From NCBI GenBank assembly GCA_007131555.1, contig SLQH01000319.1:1-5616 (forward strand): 5,616 bases of DNA. The letters are read 5' to 3'. The position numbers and the translations under genes were made by a program. Origin of the DNA: Planctomycetota bacterium. GTDB lineage: Bacteria > Planctomycetota > UBA11346. Positions 1 through 5,616 of this stretch are shown piece after piece. Within the stretch, counting starts at the first letter, position 1; each line of letters starts with the position of its first letter. Under the pieces are notes generated by a model. That model ran no database searches. It was given only the letters and a program-made list of their open reading frames with translations, and was not told where the DNA came from.

Positions 1-176
1 GCCGCATTATTACCCGGAGTACCGGGCCTTGGCCCGTGTACATTGGCGGGCGGAGATTCTTGAGACGGACATAGGCTAGGGCGGCGGCGCCATCGCTGCA
101 ATGCGCTTGCGTTCATCATCGCCGTAAATGATTACGAGTCGCGGGATCTACAGGCCGTATTCCGGTCATCATGGCG
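1..176 (+). repeat. Direct repeat copy A (about 176 bp)
   Basis: This segment matches 375-549 at about 85% identity by hand alignment, with one single-base gap. The first 55 bases are almost identical (two differences); later parts drift more, but the last 11 bases (TCATCATGGCG) agree again. The conserved front carries a hairpin at 19-41. The copy begins at the window edge, so it may extend upstream. I do not recognise the family, and no transposase-like protein is visible in it. Confidence 0.85.
19..41. repeat. Hairpin core of repeat copy A
   Basis: An inverted repeat reads GTAC-CGGGCC-TT-GGCCCG-T-GTAC. This is a ten-base-pair stem interrupted by one unpaired T. In a folded strand the central CTTG would act as a four-base loop. 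There is no T-run after the stem, so it does not look like an ordinary intrinsic terminator. Its size resembles REP-type palindromes, but no REP family is identified. Confidence 0.75.
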
Positions 177-220
177 ACGTCCTGGCTGGTATGCGACGAA
201 AGCATGGCAGCCGCGCGTCG

Positions 221-250
221 GCACGCGGGCCAAGGCCCGGTGCTCCGTGG
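221..250 (-). repeat. Inverted third copy of the hairpin core
   Basis: Read on the minus strand, this stretch matches the region around the hairpin of copy B at 26 of 30 positions. The palindrome is GCAC-G-CGGGCC-AA-GGCCCG-GTGC at 221-243. Against the direct copies, one T-A pair of the outer stem has become C-G, with both sides changed together, so pairing is kept. Flanking similarity fades quickly beyond 250. Confidence 0.65.
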
Positions 251-374
251 TGGCTTTGTGATAGGCAATGGTTACGGGCGAGTCCGAGGCTTGGCCCATC
301 ATTCACGGGAATCCGGCTGAGGTGATCGTTGTCAGACACAAAGATTCCGCATCTGTCACAAGGCCGTGGCCATA

Positions 375-549
375 GCCGCATTATTACACGGAGTACCGGG
401 CCTTGGCCCGTGTACATTAGCGGGCGGTGATGTTTGAGGCGAACATAGGCCAGGGCGGCGGCATCATGTTGCACTCCGCTTGCGTTCATCATTGCCGTGA
501 AGTATCGCGAGTCGCAGGATCTACAGACCGTATGACAGTCATCATGGCG
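375..549 (+). repeat. Direct repeat copy B (about 175 bp)
   Basis: This is the second copy of the repeat seen at 1-176, offset by 374 bp and in the same orientation. The hairpin core is unchanged between the copies, while the flanks have accumulated substitutions and one indel. It ends about 65 bp before the lipoprotein start, so it may overlap the promoter or leader region of the lipoprotein-glmS unit. Sequence after 549 does not continue the similarity seen after 176. Confidence 0.85.
393..415. repeat. Hairpin core of repeat copy B
   Basis: The 23-base core is identical to that at 19-41, including the single unpaired T. It is the best conserved part of the two repeats, which suggests that the palindrome is the meaningful unit. 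Confidence 0.75.
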
Positions 550-613
550 CTCCCGTGCCACCCACGCCCGGCCGGCTGGCGGATTGACCCTTGGCCCGGC
601 GATCAGCACCACC

Positions 614-817
614 ATGATGGCGCCCATGCCTGGGATTCTGCGTGGTATCGTGGCCGGTCTGCTGCTGGCCGTGCCGGTCCTGATCAGTGGCTGCGGTTCA
701 CGGGGCGGCGATGTCGAACCGGGGGCCTGGCGCCTGGGCTCGCCCTCCATGGCTGAGCCCGTTGGCAGCGGTCGCAGCCACCAGGACCGCGCCCGCTATA
801 TCCAGCATCTCCCCTGA
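614..817 (+). CDS. Small predicted lipoprotein upstream of glmS
   Basis: The 67-residue product starts with a short n-region containing one Arg (residue 10). A hydrophobic stretch (about 12-24, rich in Leu, Val and Ala) follows, then a lipobox Ile-Ser-Gly-Cys with the acylated Cys at residue 27. The residue after Cys is Gly, not Asp, so by the E. coli Lol rule it would be sorted to the outer membrane. The mature part is only about 40 residues, Gly/Pro/Arg/Ser-rich, with no domain I recognise. Start choice is uncertain: ATG codons lie at 614, 617 and 626 and a TTG at 584, none with a strong Shine-Dalgarno. The stop at 815-817 lies 26 bases before glmS, which suggests co-transcription. I know of no established link between such a lipoprotein and GlmS. 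A spurious frame is possible, but a signal peptide ending in a correct lipobox is unlikely by chance. Confidence 0.6.
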   Translation: MMAPMPGILRGIVAGLLLAVPVLISGCGSRGGDVEPGAWRLGSPSMAEPVGSGRSHQDRARYIQHLP

Positions 818-818
818 C
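802..818. repeat. 17-bp exact repeat, copy 1
   Basis: CCAGCATCTCCCCTGAC occurs here and again at 5422-5438 in the same orientation. This copy spans the last codons and stop of the small lipoprotein gene. The match does not extend on either side. Confidence 0.7.
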
Positions 819-828
819 CCGACCTCGC

Positions 829-833
829 GGAGA
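829..833 (+). promoter_or_regulatory. Ribosome binding site of glmS
   Basis: GGAGA lies ten bases before the ATG at 844. It supports that start, which must be correct in any case because the catalytic Cys has to follow the initiator Met directly. Confidence 0.6.
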
Positions 834-843
834 CCCTCCTGAC

Positions 844-2541
<1,698 letters not shown>

Positions 2542-2592
2542 ACCAGTCGTACCTGCCCAAAGCCAAGGCCCGGACAGTCACGGCGGCACTCG

Positions 2593-4188
2593 TCAGCGCA
2601 GCCGATAGGCCTCCATCTTGTTGCTCAGATCGGTACGGAAAAAGATCGTACCGTTGGCAAAAGCCGGGATGATGAGACAATAGTAGGGCTGGGCCAGATC
2701 GGCTTGGTAGAAGCGCTTGGTGCCCGCCATCTTTTCTGGATCGGCATTCATGACATACAAGCCGTCGAGGCCGTCTTCTCCATAGCCACGAGCACGAAGA
2801 AACAGCCAGCCACCATAATAGACGACGAAGGGATTGCCACCAGCAGGACGGATATCGCCAACCGGCACCTCTGCAAGCACTGTGCCGGTTTGTGGGTCAA
2901 AGGCCCGCAACTGTTCGTTGACCGTCATATAGCCGATATCATTGACGATCAGGGCGTTGCTACGAAACTCCCGAATGCGTCCCCATGACCATAGCTCATG
3001 CAGCCCCTCAAGGTCAATGCGATACCCTTTGAGATAACGCCCATCAACCCCCTGTTGACGAGCCGCCATCACGACATATTGATCGCTGACCCCAAGGTTG
3101 AATGCGCAGGTGGGGCTATCATGGCCGACATCGCTCTGCCATATCTGCCGTCCCGACGCAAGATCCAGAAGCGTCAGGCGCAATCGACTGACGGCCAGGA
3201 CATAATTCTTTCCGGCGATGTTGACGATCTTGGGATTTGATCCGGTATCACCGACTTCTGGAGCCTCCCATCGCGGCTCTCCTGTCTTCACATCAAGAGC
3301 CACGTAACTATTGAATGTATCATAATGATTGGTGGTGCCAGACTGCAGCTGTACCCGATGCCAGCGCTGATCATTGACAATGACCAGACCGTCTGCTGCC
3401 ACCAGACCAGTCAACATGCCACGGTTGAAGCGGGCGGCGAAATGATTGCCCTCAAGAGCCTCTTTACGATAAGCTCGGTGCTGCTCGTATCGCGGCACAA
3501 GATTATAGGTCCAGCGAATCTCTCCGCTTGCGGCATCCAGTCCAAATACCTGGGCAGAACTGGCGTAAGACATGATCATGCCGTCATGATAGGCAGGAGT
3601 GAGGCCACCACCTCCCTTGCCAAAGAAGCCAAAGTTGAGCCCCTCATCGGTGAGGTCGGTGCGCCAGACAGTCTTGCCGGTCTCCATGTCAATGGCGGTG
3701 ATCCTATCGGTTGCGGATACCAGCCATCGCTCATGTCCGCGCACGATATTGCCAGTCATCTCGGGTTGCTGGGCCCGCAGTTCCTCCTGACTCATACCAA
3801 GGCCGCGAGCTCGCGGCCCATCATAGACCGTCCCTGATGGCCGATAATGATACTGAAAGACCATCCCGGCAGCGGCAACAGGACTGCCATAACCGCCGGT
3901 AAGAGGGCGCTCCATATTCGCCAGACCATCACGGTCGCGTCCGTCATCGCCGCCCCCTCTTCTCCCTGGAGGCAGGTCATCCTCACTGATCCACAGGCGG
4001 GACGCCTGGGTGATCTGGGGATCCTGCAAGGTCGGCTCACCCGGTACTGTGCCGCCCTTGCTGTCGCGACGCCACATGGGCCACGAATCCTCGGCGACAA
4101 GTCCTATAACTGATGAAACCAACAATACACCGACCGCCAGAACCGGACTGCGATACACGCTTCCGGCCATATGTCTGCTGTCTGACAT
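2593..4188 (-). CDS. Exported PQQ-like beta-propeller repeat protein
   Basis: The 531-residue product starts with a signal peptide: hydrophobic core about 15-31, likely cleavage after Ala32 (LVA before EDSW). The mature protein opens with WPMWRRD, an entry motif like that of many PQQ-like propellers in PVC bacteria. Blade motifs of the type (A/L)xD-x-x-(T/S)G-x-x-x-W recur at about 165-175, 215-226, 296-307 and 339-350, with a degenerate one at 427-438. The chain ends with a short closing strand (MEAYRLR). The fold matches the PQQ-like (BamB/quinoprotein) superfamily. These motifs define the fold and do not prove cofactor binding, and I see no dehydrogenase-type catalytic set. A Gly/Asp/Arg-rich stretch at about 75-88 is probably a disordered or metal-binding loop. 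The start is fixed by a strong Shine-Dalgarno. The gene lies 104 bp downstream of the LRR gene on the same strand and converges on glmS. A scaffold or protein-interaction role is plausible; no specific function can be assigned. Confidence 0.85.
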   Translation of the reverse strand: MSDSRHMAGSVYRSPVLAVGVLLVSSVIGLVAEDSWPMWRRDSKGGTVPGEPTLQDPQITQASRLWISEDDLPPGRRGGGDDGRDRDGLANMERPLTGGYGSPVAAAGMVFQYHYRPSGTVYDGPRARGLGMSQEELRAQQPEMTGNIVRGHERWLVSATDRITAIDMETGKTVWRTDLTDEGLNFGFFGKGGGGLTPAYHDGMIMSYASSAQVFGLDAASGEIRWTYNLVPRYEQHRAYRKEALEGNHFAARFNRGMLTGLVAADGLVIVNDQRWHRVQLQSGTTNHYDTFNSYVALDVKTGEPRWEAPEVGDTGSNPKIVNIAGKNYVLAVSRLRLTLLDLASGRQIWQSDVGHDSPTCAFNLGVSDQYVVMAARQQGVDGRYLKGYRIDLEGLHELWSWGRIREFRSNALIVNDIGYMTVNEQLRAFDPQTGTVLAEVPVGDIRPAGGNPFVVYYGGWLFLRARGYGEDGLDGLYVMNADPEKMAGTKRFYQADLAQPYYCLIIPAFANGTIFFRTDLSNKMEAYRLR

Positions 4189-4192
4189 CAGT

Positions 4193-4201
4193 CACCTCCT
4201 T
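4193..4201 (-). promoter_or_regulatory. Strong ribosome binding site of the propeller gene
   Basis: On the minus strand AAGGAGGTG is a near-full anti-16S match. Six bases separate its GGAGG from the ATG at 4188-4186. It decides the start over the internal ATG six codons later. Confidence 0.85.
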
Positions 4202-4292
4202 GTGATATTCTGGCCCCATGTGGCGCAATGCTGCATGCCATCACCGACGTATGAGAAAAAACCAACGCTACCGGCCACCAAGAACTGAGGAT

Positions 4293-5372
4293 TCAAGGCT
4301 GATGGATGGCGGTTGTGGCCCCCATCCACTCTTCTCCAGGGGCCGGCCATCCCGAAGCTCGCGCCAGGCGGTACACTGTGACACCCTCAGGGAAATGATT
4401 GCTACCAGTCACCTCAGGAGCATCACCGAGGAACAGTATGCCCTTGAGCTGGTCGCAACCAGCGAAAAGATTGCTGCCCTGAATACGGACAAGACCTGCC
4501 GGAATGACAATGTGCGTCAGGCTCTTGCAGTCCTCAAAAGCTGCTTGATGAATTTGGGTCAGGCTCCGGGGCAGGACGATCTCCTCAAGACTGGTACAAC
4601 CACGGAAGGAATACTGCGGTATGATGGCGACGGCATCTGGAATGACGATCCGTTTGAGACTGGTACAGTTCATGAAGTGCCGGCCCTGGCGCACCAGTGA
4701 CTCAAGATTCTTCGGCAGCACCAGCTCGGTCAGCTGTTCACAATCCCGGAAAGCCTGTTTTCCGATCCAAGTCACGCTGTCTGGAATGCTGATCGACTCA
4801 ATCTTGTCATTGAAGCGAAATGCTTCATCGCGAATCCGTTCAACCCCATCCGGGATGACATATTCCCCACCGCGGCCTTGGGGAAAATGACGCAACTCGG
4901 TCATGTCCCTGGTGAACCACACCCCATCAATGCTGCGAAACTCAGGATTGTCCTCATGAACATGGAAGTTCATGAGCGCTGGACAGCGACTGAAAGCCGG
5001 CCGAGTGATATTGGTGAGGCTAGCCGGAATATATACGTCTGTCAGGCGTCGATTGTCGCGGAATGCTTCGCGGCCCACTGAGGTGATGCCCTCCGAAAAA
5101 CGCACGGTGGTCAACATGCGATCATGGTTGCGCGGACTTTCCATGAACGCTCGATGGCCGACCCTGACCGGCTTGCCATTGATCTGCGCCGGAATCGTCA
5201 CGTCACCGCCAGGACCCCTGTAACCGGTAATGGTGACGGTGCCGTCATCATTGACCTCGTATCGAAAACCATCCGCCTCTTGGCCAGCCAGGGGCAGACA
5301 GAGAACGGCAAGTGCCAACATGCGGGCTGCCTGGCGCAGGGCGGAGGCATACATCGTGGTGGCGGTGTTCAT
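4293..5372 (-). CDS. Exported BspA-type leucine-rich-repeat protein
   Basis: The 359-residue product has a signal peptide (Arg13 and Arg17, hydrophobic core about 18-29, likely cleavage after LAG at 30). A short entry module, FRYEVNDDGTVTITGYRGPGG (about 36-56), leads into LRR_5/BspA-type repeats of the form L-x-x-(I/V)-x-(I/L)-P-x-x-(V/L)-x-x-I-x-x-x-A-F-x-x-C-x-x-L. Repeats sit at about 58-79, 87-110, 110-133, 191-214, 214-239, 239-262, 262-285 and 285-309. A longer module at 134-190 has the typical NPEF-RSIDGVWF-hairpin seen in BspA-like proteins. Cys recurs at the consensus loop position (130, 211, 236, 259, 282, 306). The C-terminal VTVYRLARASGW resembles the closing 'VTVYYLPGTTGW' of PVC-group members. 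The family is broadly linked to surface display and protein or host-cell binding. No anchor (lipobox, sortase motif or sorting domain) is seen, so the mature protein may be periplasmic or released. It lies 69 bp after the partial upstream gene and 104 bp before the propeller gene. Confidence 0.9.
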   Translation of the reverse strand: MNTATTMYASALRQAARMLALAVLCLPLAGQEADGFRYEVNDDGTVTITGYRGPGGDVTIPAQINGKPVRVGHRAFMESPRNHDRMLTTVRFSEGITSVGREAFRDNRRLTDVYIPASLTNITRPAFSRCPALMNFHVHEDNPEFRSIDGVWFTRDMTELRHFPQGRGGEYVIPDGVERIRDEAFRFNDKIESISIPDSVTWIGKQAFRDCEQLTELVLPKNLESLVRQGRHFMNCTSLKRIVIPDAVAIIPQYSFRGCTSLEEIVLPRSLTQIHQAAFEDCKSLTHIVIPAGLVRIQGSNLFAGCDQLKGILFLGDAPEVTGSNHFPEGVTVYRLARASGWPAPGEEWMGATTAIHQP

Positions 5373-5380
5373 GATAGTGA

Positions 5381-5388
5381 CCTTTCCT
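5381..5388 (-). promoter_or_regulatory. Ribosome binding site of the LRR gene
   Basis: On the minus strand AGGAAAGG lies eight bases before the ATG at 5372-5370. It supports that start over the ATG six codons downstream. Confidence 0.6.
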
Positions 5389-5421
5389 GCTCGGTAAGAT
5401 ACGGACCGGCTGATGAGACGA

Positions 5422-5438
5422 CCAGCATCTCCCCTGAC
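5422..5438. repeat. 17-bp exact repeat, copy 2
   Basis: This is the second occurrence of CCAGCATCTCCCCTGAC, identical to 802-818. It lies in the 69-bp gap between the partial gene's stop and the LRR gene, just 3' of that stop on the minus strand. Confidence 0.7.
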
Positions 5439-5441
5439 GAT

Positions 5442-5616
5442 TTACGGCTGAAGAGTGGCCCGGATATCTCCGTGCATGTCGGCCGATATGCCCCACTCAA
5501 TGGACCATGAACCATTGACGCCATGAATACCCTGGTCGTTGGCTTCACCAAATGTCGCCTCCAGAGTCAAACGGCCCAACAAGGAACCACCATTGATCCA
5601 GTCCGTATTGTTCAGC
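5442..5616 (-). CDS. C-terminal end of an unrecognised protein (partial)
   Basis: A minus-strand frame enters at the window edge and runs 57 codons to a TAA at 5444-5442. The visible end is rich in Gly, Trp and alternating hydrophobic residues, with segments such as LLGRLTLEATFG, GVNGSWSIEWGIS and GDIRATLQP. This fits a beta-rich domain such as an exported or surface protein, but I do not recognise a family. Coding is supported by sensible composition, unlike the other frames over this stretch, and by its position 69 bp ahead of the LRR gene on the same strand. The N-terminal part, and so any signal peptide or functional domain, is outside the window. Confidence 0.6.
   Translation of the reverse strand, partial: LNNTDWINGGSLLGRLTLEATFGEANDQGIHGVNGSWSIEWGISADMHGDIRATLQP

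Larger units (their letters stand above)
1..613. other. Gene-free repeat region upstream of the lipoprotein-glmS pair
   Basis: No open frame here looks like a protein. The longest frames have erratic composition rich in Arg, Pro, His and Cys, with no domain pattern. When the two repeat copies are aligned, their correspondence includes a one-base gap that would shift any shared frame. The stretch is instead organised around two direct repeats (1-176, 375-549) and a spacer (177-374) holding an inverted copy of the repeat's hairpin core. From 550 to 613 I see no further repeat and no convincing sigma70-type promoter, although a promoter for the genes downstream must lie here or further upstream. 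Confidence 0.7.

Noticed and set aside
169..750. 193-codon minus-strand frame over the repeats and lipoprotein
   Set aside because: It has odd composition (Arg, Pro, His, Cys), no recognisable domain, and a one-base gap between repeat copies that breaks any shared frame. It also covers the better-supported lipoprotein gene antisense.
2562..2573. Fourth copy of the repeat core (GCCAAGGCCCGG) downstream of glmS
   Set aside because: Only 12 bases match, the stem is not complete, and such GC-rich words are likely by chance in this composition.
2542..2592. Terminator between the convergent glmS and propeller genes
   Set aside because: No stable hairpin with a T-run is visible on either strand in the 51-bp gap.
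3325..3837. 170-codon plus-strand frame inside the propeller gene
   Set aside because: It is antisense to a well-supported propeller gene and shows no domain or ribosome binding site of its own.
4240..4285. Possible intrinsic terminator after the LRR gene (T6 run on the minus strand at 4256-4261)
   Set aside because: The only stem before the T-run depends largely on G-U pairs (CCGG with TTGG), too weak to call.
4218..4700. 160-codon plus-strand frame over the LRR gene end
   Set aside because: It is antisense to clear LRR repeats; its Leu/Ala content comes from the complementary repeat codons.

Overview
This window looks like chromosomal DNA from a GC-rich, Gram-negative-type bacterium. The best taxonomic hint is a pair of secreted proteins: a BspA-type leucine-rich-repeat protein with the 'VTITGYxGPGGxVTIP' entry module and a PQQ-like beta-propeller protein with a 'WPMWRRD' entry motif. 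Both styles are common in the Planctomycetota/Verrucomicrobiota/Lentisphaerota (PVC) group. That assignment is an inference from family flavour and is not proven by any marker here.

Layout. Bases 1-613 hold no convincing gene. They carry two direct copies of a ~176-bp repeat spaced 374 bp apart (1-176 and 375-549), each with a near-perfect hairpin. A third, inverted copy of the hairpin core lies between them (about 221-250) and shows a compensatory base-pair change. Next on the + strand come a small predicted lipoprotein (614-817) and, 26 bp later, glmS (844-2541), encoding glutamine--fructose-6-phosphate aminotransferase. This GlmS is only 565 residues long. It keeps the N-terminal catalytic residues, the second SIS domain and the C-terminus, but lacks about 41 residues at the end of SIS domain 1. 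The missing part is the block that normally carries the conserved GVAST-type sugar-phosphate-binding motif.

A convergent minus-strand block fills the rest. Read in its own direction it has the C-terminal end of an unrecognised protein (5616-5442), the BspA-like LRR protein (5372-4293) and the PQQ-like propeller protein (4188-2593). The last two have signal peptides and good Shine-Dalgarno sequences. They look like exported, surface- or periplasm-facing proteins and may be co-transcribed, though this cannot be shown from sequence alone. glmS and the propeller gene converge with only 51 bp between them and no clear terminator.

Functionally, GlmS would supply glucosamine-6-phosphate for peptidoglycan and LPS. 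The minus-strand block is a separate, probably accessory set of cell-envelope proteins. No complete undescribed system is evident. The points most worth checking are the in-frame gap in GlmS, the hairpin repeats upstream of it, and a 17-bp exact repeat shared by the lipoprotein stop region and the gap upstream of the LRR gene.
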